Of a stretch of DNA of 64,000 bases, positions 1-12,300 are shown in pieces; the first letter of the stretch is position 1; every line of letters starts with the position of its first letter. The notes under the pieces are model-generated. The model did not search any database and had not been told where the DNA came from. It saw only the letters and a program-made list of their open reading frames with translations. A program made the translations under genes and the position numbers. This DNA comes from Sanghuangporus weigelae (lineage: Eukaryota > Basidiomycota > Agaricomycetes > Hymenochaetales > Hymenochaetaceae), in NCBI GenBank assembly GCA_033182465.1, contig CP137326.1, positions 1,116,001 to 1,180,000 of the forward strand, written 5' to 3'.

Positions 1-3000
1 GTGCTGGGGCATCGGCGCAGCCGCCGCAGGACTCGCAAGTTGTCCTTGCTGCGACGGCGAATATGCGTTCGATTGATGCTGCGAAGTATACCCGACCTGC
101 GGGAGCGGGCTCGGGCCGGGTAACGAGTTCCTCGTCGTGGGGGGCGCGTACAGCTGTAGTCCTCCGCCAGAAGATAGATGCGCTTGGGAATGTAGAGCGA
201 TAGCAGGCATACTCGCTCTTCTCTGTGCGTGCAACCCGAGGTCGTACAGCGCCGAATGGCCTAATGCCGCTTGCTGCTGCTGTCTGTACTGCTGTTGTTG
301 CTGCTGTTGCTGGGCATACAACCCGGAATTCATCCCTAGTCCTTGGGCAGAATGCAGCTGGTGTCCCGCTTGCTGTTGCTGCGAATACCCCATACTCCCG
401 CCAAGTCCGCCAATAAGGCCGAGCCCCATATTACTCATACCCGAGCCCATGCCCATCCCGTAGTTACTCTGTGAATGTGAGAGATGATGTGAGGACGAGA
501 GACCATGATGCCCGTGGGAATGCGCTGGGGAGAGCCCAAGAGGCGTCCGAGCGACGTTTGAAGAGTGAGTACTGCCCAGAGGGAAAGACGGAACTGTCGT
601 CGTCGGTCCTTGTGGTGTACGCTGAGCCGGCGCCAGGATACGTCGACGAGCCTAAACGAAAACAAAACCAATTCAATTCAAGATGAATAAATATCAGAAA
701 TAAAATTAAAATAAAACCACTTACGTTAATCATCCAGTTGGAGACCTGGCTCATTGACAACCCTGTCGCATGACAGAGTTGTTTTTTCTCCTCCTCGCTC
801 GGGTAGGGATGGTCGCTATGGCGATGCAACCAATCCTTTAGGAAATCCGTCGTCGGTTTCGGCAGCTTCCCGCGCCTGCGTGCGGGACGAGCAGCGACCT
901 GAGCGGCCACTTGGGCTGCCTGGACAGCTGCAGCCGGCGAGACGTTCAGTGCGGCGGCGGCAGCTACAGCTGCACTTGTCGCAGCAGAAGCCGAAGTAGA
1001 GGACGACGGGTGCATGCGCGGCGAGGGAGAGAGCGAAGCCGTCTGCGGATGTTGCTGATTCGACGAACTCGATCCAGTATTCGCATTCGGAGAGGGGAGG
1101 ACAAGTTGACCAGCGGGAGTGAACCAGTCCTGTTGCTGATCGTTGTTCTTCGCATGCCCGGAAATACGGGGCAGGCCACCTAGTCCTGAATTTGAGTTGA
1201 AACCAAATCCACCCGAAACACCGGCAGATGCGGGAGTGTTCGTCGCAGACGAAGGGGAAGCGGAGGACCGTCCAATGGACCCCCAATCCGCACCACTCGT
1301 CAAATAATCCTTCTGACCTTGGTTGTGCTGACCATATGCAGTCTGATAGGAGGCCGAGTGCTGCTGATGCTGATGTGCAAAATCAAGAGGTGTCTGCGGG
1401 AAAGTACTGCCGGGTGTAGAGGCAAGTGTACTCGTCGGCGTTGCACCAGATCCGAACGGTGATGCGCCCGTCCCATTGCCAGAATTCGGCGTCGGGGTCG
1501 GCGTACTCCCGCTCCCGTTGCTCCCACCGCTCGTATTCCCACTATCCAAAGACGATGGCGGTGGGAACTGATACCCAGCCAGTCCAGAGGTGTCGCCAGA
1601 TGTGTCTGGAGCAGAAAGCGATGATAATGGAGACGGACCGGGACTCATTCCAGAGCTGAATCCATATCGGCCACTACCGCCTTGGTTTTGTATGTACTGT
1701 CCCTGAGTTGGTAGGGAGGAGCGCTGCGCGGAGCGCACGGCAAGTGAGTTGCTGTACAGTGACGGTAAGGAACCACGGCGCAGATCCAGACCAGTGCCAG
1801 TGACATTGAATGCGAAATTACTGCTCGGGAAGGGGCTCGAGCTCTGTCCCTGTCCCTGGCCCTGGCTCATGGCGTGTGAAGATGGAGAGGTCTGTGAGAA
1901 ACTGTGCTGCATTTGGCTTCCTAATTGTGCGAATGGCGCTTGTGCACCATGGGAGGTCGGCGGGGCACTATTTGATGTATTCTCGAGCGCCGAAAAAAGC
2001 GGCGGAAGCTGCACGCGACCTGACCCCGAACCCGAAAGGTCTCCGTTATTGGCTCCAGCGCTCGCAGTAGTGTTCGTTGGCGCGGGACTGGAGCTTCCCA
2101 GTCGGCCCACGCCCGATTCGAGGCTAAGACTCGGTCGGGGACGCTTCGCTTGGGGCGATCCGTCAAATGAATCGTAGGGATCAAAGTCGTCCATAATACC
2201 AGGACTCTGAGCGCGTTTCAGGCTCTGGCCGTGCTGGGCACTGTACCCAGAATGGGAAGTCGGTGCAGTCGAGCTTGTATGGGCTGACTGGGCTGACTGG
2301 GCCGAGGCGGAGGAGATGGCGGAGGAAGACATGCGACGGGCGGCGTAGTCTGAGTCTTCGATGTCCTGGTCTGGATCGAGATGAGAGTGGTGGTGCTGGT
2401 GGTGATGATGCTGAGGGTGGTCATTGAGGAGATCTATGCTTGTGATCGAGTGCATGTTGAGGGTGTTGTCCATGGAGCTGCTGTCGAGAGAATATGGTTA
2501 GCGTATGTCACACCGCTTGACGGGAGAGGCGCGCGGCGGGCTAGTCGGGGGGATGACCGACGCGTCGGGGAATAGCGGAAGAAGGAGAGAAGAGAGAAGG
2601 AACGTGAGGATGAATGCGTGGAACGTGTGGATGATAAAGAGCGACTGGGTCTGGGACTGAGGACGGCCAGCTCATATATTAATATTCATCATTAAAAAGT
2701 ATTTCATCCCCATTTTCAAATATCCATCCCTCTGCAATGCTATTCCCTCTTTTGGGATGCTCGACACATTGACAGCTACGTCCACAAGCTCGCTCTCGGA
2801 AGCTCGAGGCCAATCCATTCAATCAATCATCCATCGAACTCATCCCCCTTCCAATCACCGCCGCCGCCGTCCATCATCACATCACCACCATTCCAGCGCA
2901 GACATCCAAAACAAAAAATAAAAAATAAAATAACTGAAACGCCACTCACGTCTCGTATTGCAGCTGCAGCTGCGCAATATTGAAATCGTTCAGCTCGGAA

Positions 3001-3194
3001 GCACTCAGTGCACCTTCACTGCTACAGCTATTGCTGTTATTCTTCGCCTCCGACGAAGACGACGAAAGCAGTGTCAGATCGAGGTTATCGAACGCAGCGG
3101 CGGTGGGCGAGTCGGCAGCGATAGCGGCGGCGTGGTGCGACAGGCTCAAAGGAAGACTCGTCGCAGAGGTGAACGTCGGTTCAAGCAGGAGCAT
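1..3194 (-). CDS. TALE/KN-type homeodomain transcription factor (C-terminus beyond window edge)
   Basis: Probable nuclear DNA-binding regulator. Three exons can be joined: 3194-2950, 2480-725 and 651 to the left edge, where the frame is still open, giving about 884 codons in view. The 469-nt intron (donor GTGAGT at 2949, acceptor CAG ending 2481) joins the short first exon in frame. The 73-nt intron (GTAAGT at 724, TTTAG ending 652) falls inside recognition helix 3, between WMIN and ARRRI. The homeodomain lies near residues 613-675, with the TALE three-residue loop extension (HPYPSEEEKK) and a helix 3 reading QVSNWMINARRR, as in the Homeobox_KN family. The rest is Ser/Gly/Pro/Asn-rich disorder, with a His run near the start of exon 2 (about 2400) and a poly-Gln run near 280-315. 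ATG at 3194 is the only start in the first exon. Fungal TALE proteins often control development; the target here is unknown. Confidence 0.88.
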
Positions 3195-6100
3195 GGCGCG
3201 CACTAGCTAGGGCGCCCGTATCAGGTATAGTGAGTTGTTGAAGAGGACGAGATATGCAGTGAAGTCAGGAGGGGGAGAGATCTGCAAGGGAGAGACCGTA
3301 GACGCTTTCCGTATCCCGTTTTATTGGGCTCCCGTATCTGTATCTGTATCTATATGTGCCTCTGTGTGCAGCTGCCTTCTATACGTATGTATGGCGCGTG
3401 CGAGGGTGTGCCTAGGAAATGATGCCGGTCGGTTCGGTCGGTGCGGTTCGGTAGTAGGTCAATTCGGGCTCCTCGCCAAAAGGAAGAAGAGCGAAGAAGA
3501 GAAGAAGGGACAAACAGAATAAAGCAATGCAGCACCTGCACAACAACAACAACACACAACGAATACCAGAGTACCAATACCGATAAGAATATTAATACGC
3601 GAGGGAAGTGCTTCTCTCGGGTCGATTTGTCCTGGGTACCGGCGGAGCAGCACTCGGCTAATATCAGAAGGAGTGAGCGAGAGAGGGGCGAGGGCGTGGG
3701 GACGGGAAATTTAATTAAGAGCGGGTAGGAGGAGAAGATGGGATCGTCGCTCGTCCTGTAAAGATATCAGCTCGAATATATGTCTATGTATGTATGATAT
3801 GACACACACGTACTGTGCTCCTCCTGTGGGAAAACAATCGAAGCAGTCGGCGAAAGTCTCTCTCTGAAGGCAAGTGAAGCAAACCTCAGGGGTCAGGTCG
3901 GGAGGTGGGAGGCAAAAGAACAGAATACCGGGAAGAAAAGAAGAACAACAGAAAAAAGAAGTCCAGAAGTCGAAGTCCTTCCTTTGCACGGGACGGGGGG
4001 GCGGCGAACGGTGAACGAACCCGCTTGTCGTGAAGGCACAGTGTGCACCTCCGAACGCGATTGGTCCAACTGCACCAGAGTACCGTACTGGGTGTATCCA
4101 ATCGACCTCGTGTCTGACGTGTCTCTCTCCTTCTTTCTCTCGTCACAGCAGTTCGTGATGGGGGAGAGCCTAGCGGCTCGCGTTTTTTTTTTGTGTCACG
4201 TACGGGCGACTCGGGCAGCTGAGATTTCGGTATATGTTTGTCTGTGTTGTATGTCTGTGCGGCGCTTTGACACGTCTCGAAGCTAGGAACCGAACGGCTG
4301 GGAGGGGAGGGAATGAGATAAGTATACAGTATGTATCGGATAGCACGCCCGAGACGTGAGACGCGGCGAGTGAAGAAGCGAGAGCGGGAGCGGGTAGCAA
4401 AAAAACAGAGCAAGAAACAAAACAAAACAGAAAGGCGCGCACGCGTGTGCAGAGAGGGTGGCGGAAGCGGGAATACGAGAAGGACGGGGCGCTCTCGATA
4501 TATGAGACACTCCCTAGCACCAACAGCTGGCGAGCTAGTTCTGTAGGTAGCGGGATCGGAAACAGGTCGATCGCCTCGTATATATGTAAGTAAATGCAAT
4601 CAAAACTCCAATAGACCGAAATCAATGGCTTGGACGGAAACCCAAAACAATCAAAATATGCCCTTTAAAGAATTAAATAGATAGTATATAGATAGGAAGC
4701 GATCTGTGGGTGCTTGCTCCGCCGAGATTGGATTGGATTGGATTAATGGGATAATGTGAGATGATGGCGCAGAAACGGAAACGCGCAAGTTTACACGAAC
4801 GAACGGGCGCAATCAAGGATGAGCAGAATCACTGATGAGGATGATATACACAAAAAAAAGAAAAGAAGCCCCTCGGAGGACCGGACAAAGTAAGGTGTGT
4901 ATGAATAGAATGGCACTGATGGACGGAATCAACGAAGGCAAGTCAAGGCAAGGACTTACTTTAGACCAGGACGGAGCGGAGACAAAGTAAGCTCTGGACC
5001 TCAGCTCAGCTCAGTGAGGCAGGAAGGCAAGAGGAAGGAGGAAAGAGAGGATCAAGAAGAAAGACTGAAGAGGAGGATGGGATGGGCTGAGAGTGAGTTT
5101 ATGCCTCAAGAGGATACATCCACAGTCGAGTCGCAATTAATCAGACCCCTCGCCATGCCTATGGGTGGGTCTCCCCGCAGTACCTCCATGTGCCTCGTGC
5201 CCGCTCCATCTCATTCCCTCTCATCGGGCGGGCGCGCCCTATCCATTCCCGTCCATGCAGCACACCGAATCACGATTTGCAAAACTTATAAGATTCAATG
5301 CATTAGGAGAGATGTGCATCGAAGGCGGCAAAAAAGGGCATATGCATCATGATCATTAGGGATCGACACCGAATCACCGAATCAAGGCAAGGCAAGACGC
5401 ATGCATCAATTCCTCAGGGCCCCATCTGGGCTCGACATGAGTACAGGTCCAACAACCAGGACGGGACCGTTTTCCGAACCAGAGCGAACGCCAAGCCCTC
5501 CGAAAATCTCGTCGAATTACCTCACCCAACAACACAGCGATATCGTAAAACAAAGAGAAATCTTGCACTGCCATCAGTTTGCAGATCAGTCGGTACGATG
5601 GCGCCGTGGTCGTCAAGACGCCTCTCCTTGCTTGCCCCTCTGGTCTGGCGGTGCGATTGCGACGCGATGTGATGAAATGTGGTGGTATTCCCAAGTAGAC
5701 GCTCAATAGTCTAGGCTGTACCTCAACAGGCCCGCCCGCCCGACCTCCGCACACAATCTACACCGACATCTTTCCCATATCTCCCATTTCCATCACCGCC
5801 GGCATCGGCCAATGAAAATATCCCATAGCTCCTCAAGGCCCGATGTGCATCCGAACAAGCAAAGCCGAAACATCATGCAAGCAACGCACGCACAAGCACA
5901 AGCTCAAACTTGAACTCAAACCCCGACCCCACATGCAAAATGCAAAATCAAAAACTGCCTCCCATAAAAAGATAGATATAAACCCATATCCGTCCCTCTC
6001 TCCCAAAATCACCCAGTCATCCGGAAAGGGCTAAATTAAAAACAGAGGCGGAAGGAAAAGGAAAAGAAATACCGCCTGCTTGGACGAAGAGACTCAATCC

Positions 6101-6300
6101 ATTGGCTCCCCTCCTTGTCCCTCGCCTCAAAAGAGTAAAGATTCGCCGGAGATCTAGGTTTGGGTTTGAGAAGAAGGAAGGAAGAAGGAGAAAAACATAC
6201 TGAGTTACGAACACAAGGTTTATTTTTCAGGCGGAGCGGCCCGACTTGCTGTTGTGATTGCCTAGCGGAAGCGGGTTCCCACGCATTCAAAACCCATATG
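3195..6300. other. Upstream region of the homeodomain gene, no supported gene
   Basis: About 3.1 kb rich in strand-biased simple sequence: on the plus strand AG-rich runs (about 3470-3520, 3900-3960, 5010-5080), on the minus strand the matching CT-rich tracts. Small tandem repeats are visible: CTGTAT near 3335, GATTG near 4727 and CAGCT near 5000. CT-rich tracts are common in promoters and leaders of basidiomycete genes, so this may hold the promoter and 5' leader of the homeodomain gene. Open frames here (for example 4170-4625 minus) are Arg/Ser-rich low complexity and show no domain. Confidence 0.5.
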
Positions 6301-9300
6301 TTTGGAGACGTAATAAAGCAAGAGCAAATTTAATGGGATCGAGAAGAAATAAAAGTGATAACAAATGACCTCGGGCCGGTATGTGATCCGTAGTACGATC
6401 CGGGTGGCTTTTGTTGTGGTGCCTCTGGTGGTACGACTCGCTTGACGAGTCGTCTTCTTCCAGCTTCGCCTCTGACTGAGGCGATGAAACCGCTTGTAAC
6501 CTTGGTGAATACCTCGTCTCTCATCCTCTGCGACAAGATGAGAAAAGCTCTATGATATCTCCTTCGCGCAAATCTATTTATAATCCAACTAACATATGGC
6601 ATGACATAACTTATGACGAAGTCTATTCATTCATTCCATCTATCCCTCACAACTTCCCGGTTTTCCTTGTGCCTATGCATATACAAAGTGCTTTGCTGGA
6701 CAAATGCCTAGACGACTGCTTATCCTATCTACCTCTTATCGTGCAAAACTTCGCACTGACACGCGAAGATATCACGGTGTATTCACTCAGTCTCTTGTGC
6801 TGCAAGACTCTTCCCTTGGACTGGGCTTGCTTTGAATCCGAATGTATACAAGCAGGTCGCACGATGCGCGATTGCGATATCCCCAATCCCAATGGCGAAA
6901 AAACTTTACATTCTTTCTTAGACCGTTGATCCGCCACAAGGTCATCAATCTCAGGGTACCCATCGTACATACATCTACGCATCTCGTAATCCAGCTCAAC
7001 TATCCCTTCAAAATTTTCGATCCTAATTCTAATTCGTCAGCGTCAGTCCTCGCATCGCGAGGCACTACGATGTAGTGCCTACGCTCGCGCCGAAACACTA
7101 GTACAGTACTATGATTTCAGCTCTATAGGCGGCATCATTGTATCAGTACATCAAGGCAATTTATCCGTCGAGCACTCAATTACCGCTGAGTGAGTTGACG
7201 CGCTAGGGAAAATATTCACGCTTGACGAGACGTTCGTGGTGGGTACGAGTTTAAATCTCGATTCCGTCTACCGTGTACTTTGTGCGCGCGCTCTTTTTTA
7301 CGCTGTCTGATAAGTTTCGGAGATCATCATTATTTGGATGATATCGGGCGGGAGAGGCTGTGCTCTTCTTTCGTACAGTGTACATCGCTTACTCCCCTCG
7401 GTGAAGTAGTTGCTTTACTTCAGGATATCAATACCTTCTCATTAGTTATCCCGAACCTGACATTCATTATTTTCTCTCAGTATGTGAAGAAACTCCCCGT
7501 TCTGATCGAGTCTGAACAAATCTTCCCACTTGTCTCCTATCCATCCTCTTCTACACTACACTGTTCTTCAAAAGAACGAACAACTTGCAGTGCAGGGCGC
7601 AACGCCTCGAGGCCGTTGCCTTCGAGACAAAGGAGGACACTTACGTTTGCTTGGATCACCTTTATGTTGAGCGGGAGGTTCGTCCATGACATATCTTCGC
7701 CTCTTCGTTGATCCTCGTTATCTAATTCAGATCGCGACAACCGTAAGTGCGACGTTACATAGATTAAAATTAACATTAGCCTCCGCCTCCGGACGTTTAC
7801 TGTCGTTATTAACGGCTTTGTCCATCCCTCGGGCTTCGGACATTCTCACTCCTATCCGATCGGTCTTCTTTTTCTATTCTCGTGACGCTCTTCTTCTTTT
7901 GGTCCCTTTTTTTTTCGATGCACGTTTTTTTATTTTTTGTTCTAGACCATGTACTTGTTTATGTGCTCGCTGACGTTCAATAACTCGCTTAATTCTGGTA
8001 CTTTCGCAAGAAACAGAAATGGCTAGAACCAACTTATCCGTGCATATACCCTCATCTGCTACTCAGGTCTATATTACGGCAAGAGACTCGGGAAGCCATC
8101 TAAAACTGTATTCGATCGGACTCTGAGCTAATTCGTGAACTCAATTCTTGAGCTCCCTTCCCTTCATATTTCCTCGGTACTAATCCTTTGCGCAAAGAAA
8201 AAACGCCTCGAGGCTCTTGCACTCGGACTTTTTATCCCATCTTTCTGCTTTCCTCTCCTATACGAATCAATTGCAGTGAATCTTGTTGGCCAGGGGAAAA
8301 TGGGTATGCATAAAATTTCTAGGTTCGGCCGGCTCACGGTTCTCCCGCGCCGTTTCTCACACTACACTTCCCGGCTGAACTCCCGGTGGGAGATAATGAC
8401 CTGCGTTCTGTTCAAAATCGACCAAGCTTCATGGACTTCAAATTAAGAGGTAACGTAAGTGTATGCCTTGGGAATGCTCATCGTTGCTCCGACCGACTAC
8501 ATACACTGACCGTTGTCCTCCTCAAGCTTGATGTAGATGTTTAATAATCCGCAGTTGGAGTCTCAGTCTCCTGATCTCTCTAGCTCCACCATCGTTGTGC
8601 CTTGGGTGTTTGGATGATTTCCTCGCATTCTCCTGTTTTGAATTCATCATCATAAACATCAAGGCCTCCTTTCATTTCGTTCTCTTTTCTCAAACCAAAC
8701 TACACTTTATCAGACTGCCCTATCACCACGAGATAATCATCAGCAGGACTCGAGGCTCGAGACGAAATTTGAAATTTAATGAAGGAAGACTTCTAGTCTA
8801 GTCAGTCTAGCCCCGGCTGTTTTGATCTAATTGTTTGGTCATGTTGTTGCACGTGCCTTTCGACCTGACCTGAACGAGCGAAGTGGTGGTCTGTGGATGA
8901 TCTTTGTTGTTTGTCGATAAGCCAGCCTCCGTACTTACAGGATCCCGTGCCTCTGATGGCCCTAGTTTATCCTTTCACATAATGTGCCTCGCCTCGACAC
9001 GTAAACGAACTCGTGACGAAATCCAATGGTCGTCCGCGGATTGGATAAATATAAACGTAGACCAGTAAGTTTCCGTTTTCGCGCTGCATTTTGTTGCTGG
9101 CAATTTCCGCTCGCTTATTCCTGTATGAATGATCCATGATGATTGCTCTCGGAAGCAAAAGAAGCAATGTGATCGGCCACATTTTGCAAGCGATGTACTA
9201 GCTTGGGGTCGCTTTGACTTCTCTCTCGCCGTGGGACGAGGGAAAGAAGTGAAGTGATTGATGATGATCAGCAGCACTAACAGCTATCTGCTCAAACTCA

Positions 9301-12300
9301 ATGCTCCAGTGCGCCGCATCACTCCCGTCTTCAGGGCATAGCCTCTTAGTTCGAATTCGATGGGGTTTGAAGTAGACTTCTCTTCGTCGGCGGAGATCAG
9401 GAGGTCATCTCCTGTGTGGTGTGATCGAATTTCGATCTTTGTTCTTACATACATTTGGAACTTCGAATCCTCGATAATAACTATCCTCTCTTCGAATAGG
9501 TCCGCGTGCTTTGATTTTATCGTATCATTTCGTCTGAAAATGATAACGGCACTAGGATTCCACGGCCATATCGCGAGACACCCTCGATTTCGACAAATAA
9601 ACAAGCAAACATATGACCTTCCGAGAATGTACATCAATATATTTCCTGGGTGATATATGACGAGGTCGAAGATGCCAAGATTTGATGTGTATTCTAATTT
9701 GTTCACAGGGGGCTCCGCGAAGTTTTGATGTTTCTGGACTTTATCAGGAGATGTCTGACCGTCGAGAGGTGCATTCCCTAAATATTATAACGTTTCGTTC
9801 ACTGATTCATAGTTCATGGAAAAGATGGATGATACGAGACTTGAGTTAAATCAACAGGTATCCAAACATGATGAAGTTTTTTGTCGTGAAGAATATTTCG
9901 TATCATCAAAGAGATTGCACGTTCGCTGAGGTACGTCCTCAACAAATTCAGTGACATTTTTATTCACATACATCTATCCAGCATTCAAATTTTCAATCAC
10001 GACTTGGACGACACCGCAAGGTAATTCCAGATTCGTCTAAATTGCCAGAGCATGCCGTGAACTCGAGATATCAGCATCAGCTTCTTTCCTCTCTTGCAAC
10101 TTCTCGATATCAGCGATCTACATAACTGAATGTGCATCCGTCCACAAGCTCAGTTCGTGCCTGTCTTGAGGGGGAAAGCAATGCTTGCGAACTGCCTCCG
10201 TCCCCGCAATTCTTTCCCGCTTTGGGACAAGCACTGTAGATCCCTCCCACGGCCACAACTGTGGGAACTGATGGCGAACGGGTCTTCGGCTGATTCCTGT
10301 GATGCGGCGGATACAGATAGGCTGGCTTGATTATGATCCCAGCGGACCTTATGCCTGGCTGAATAGGCTTGGATCTTGTGTCATCTCCCGACATAGCGCA
10401 CCATCGGCGGATGTAGGAGAATTCGTCCTTATGGATTTGATATCAAAAGGATCTTGCCTTGCCTCCTGTATGAATTATTGGATTATGATGCGTCGCAACT
10501 ACTATCGCCTCGTTGCCTGCGGTATACACACACCGCGGACGATACATAAATTCATATTCTTTGCGCCAGCGCCGACGCTCAGTACGAGCCACTGTGATCT
10601 CTTGGCTGTATGATTAAGGTAAGTAAGAATGATTTCGCTCACGCAGTGATAAGATTCAAAGGCAATAACTATTCCTTGTTTCCTGTCTTCGAAAAGTGAC
10701 TCAGTCTCAACTCCGTGCTCCACGCTACTTAATAGTATGATGTATAATGCAAGACCATAAGTGACGAGATTGTCTTGGTCTCGCACTCAATATTGAGACG
10801 GAGCAGATCTTCCGCGGTAATATACACATACACGGGAAGCTCAAACCATGATATGAAAGTCCGGTCTTTTCGCTGTGCATCTTCTATCTACAAGGCGTGT
10901 ACGAGACTCGGCTGAGCTCACTCCTTGTGGCGACTTCGGGTGTGTATTCTAAACTGGGCTTGACCAATGACAACGTGCCATGAAATAGAGGCTCCTAAAT
11001 CTGGTGGAAATGAAGTTCTCTCTATCAGTGAACTACGCCGATCAATCCCTGTGATTGTGAGCTGCGTAATTTATGTGCTCAATCGAATTGACATTCAACC
11101 AGCCGCATTGTATATCAAGCCAAGCAAGATTTACTTACAGGCACGTATTGCTGCACCGCTCCTGTCAGCAGCACCGCGACTCAGCGAGCATCCTCGCAAC
11201 AACCACCCTCAGCGCGAATGTAGACAGTGGGTGATGATCCTGTCTCCTGCCTGATCGTAATGATAGAACCTATCAAGCACAAGCTCCCAATCGAACCTCG
11301 AGGCAGGAGGAGGCAGTGTATCGCGAGGACAACGGACAGCTCGCTCACAGTGCACTGCCTTTATCTTTTACTGTTGTGAGGGAACACATAGACGGTGTTC
11401 ATCACCCGATATGCGACGCGGGTCAAAGTCTATTTTGGCGTGATGATCGGTACGAAACTTACTCATGTACTCACTATTCAGCAATGCCATTTCCGCCTAA
11501 ATGCTGATGAAGGCTGGATGTACATTTTGTCTCAGTTGCTGTTCGCAGATCGGGCTTACAGAGGGCCATTTGTGTACTTAGGTGGCTGAGCGGAGCTTTC
11601 GCACCATACGTACGTAACGTTTTGGGCGAGGTACTCGGAAATTGTATGAACCGATCGATGAGCAATTCTACCCTCAAATGCAATAGACTGCCTTCTCCCC
11701 GCTCATTCCTTGCAAGTTTGTCGAGCACTGCCTGATTTCTTCTGGGAACGAGGGATTTTGGACAGTAGCTAATATACCGGTGTCCGACAAGTAGCCCTTC
11801 GATGGGTCTCATCTCAAAATTTGACTGTCTGGCGGTGAAGAAGAATCGCCAAAAAGAGAAAGACGAACCAAAGTACGGTCGAGGCAAGGCTATGGACACA
11901 TACGAAAGCGGAGGAAGCCCGATGTTCATCCTCCGGTTATGTGGCTCTAGGTATTATGCCGGTGCACCACAACCTTTGCATTGTAATATCGTATCCAAGA
12001 AAACACCTGCTTCCCTTGTACTGCAGCGGTTAAAGAGTGGCATAACACACGAAACGAAATAGCCGCAAATCGAAAACATGTAATTTATCGTCATATTCGT
12101 CCGCTGTTTTGTCTTACCCGGACTCCGATAATATATATTCCAATGTGGCTCTGTAATATAAAGTTCTTCCGCTTATTTCCCATTCGTTCGAAGAAAATAG
12201 CATCGATGTGAGAGGAAGTCCGATAGATTGGATATGTGAGTCACGCCTCTGGGACAGTAGAAGTCATTATTGCTACCCAGACTCAACATTCTTTGGTCTA

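Noticed and set aside
137-463. Cys-rich plus-strand frame
   Set aside because: It is the antisense of the poly-Gln part of the homeodomain gene. CAG/CTG repeats read in another frame give Cys runs, so it is a shadow.
4170-4625. 151-codon minus frame upstream of the homeodomain gene
   Set aside because: Arg/Ser/Phe-rich low complexity from CT-rich DNA; overlapping frames are equally open and there is no motif.
7195-7270. tRNA-like stretch with a GGTACGAGTTTAAATCTCG box
   Set aside because: I could not fit an acceptor stem, D-arm and anticodon arm around it, so the B-box resemblance is probably chance.
7600-11310. Recurring CTCGAGGC words (7603, 8208, 8750, 11296)
   Set aside because: Only 8-10 bp matches with unrelated flanks and no regular spacing, so not a repeat family on this evidence.
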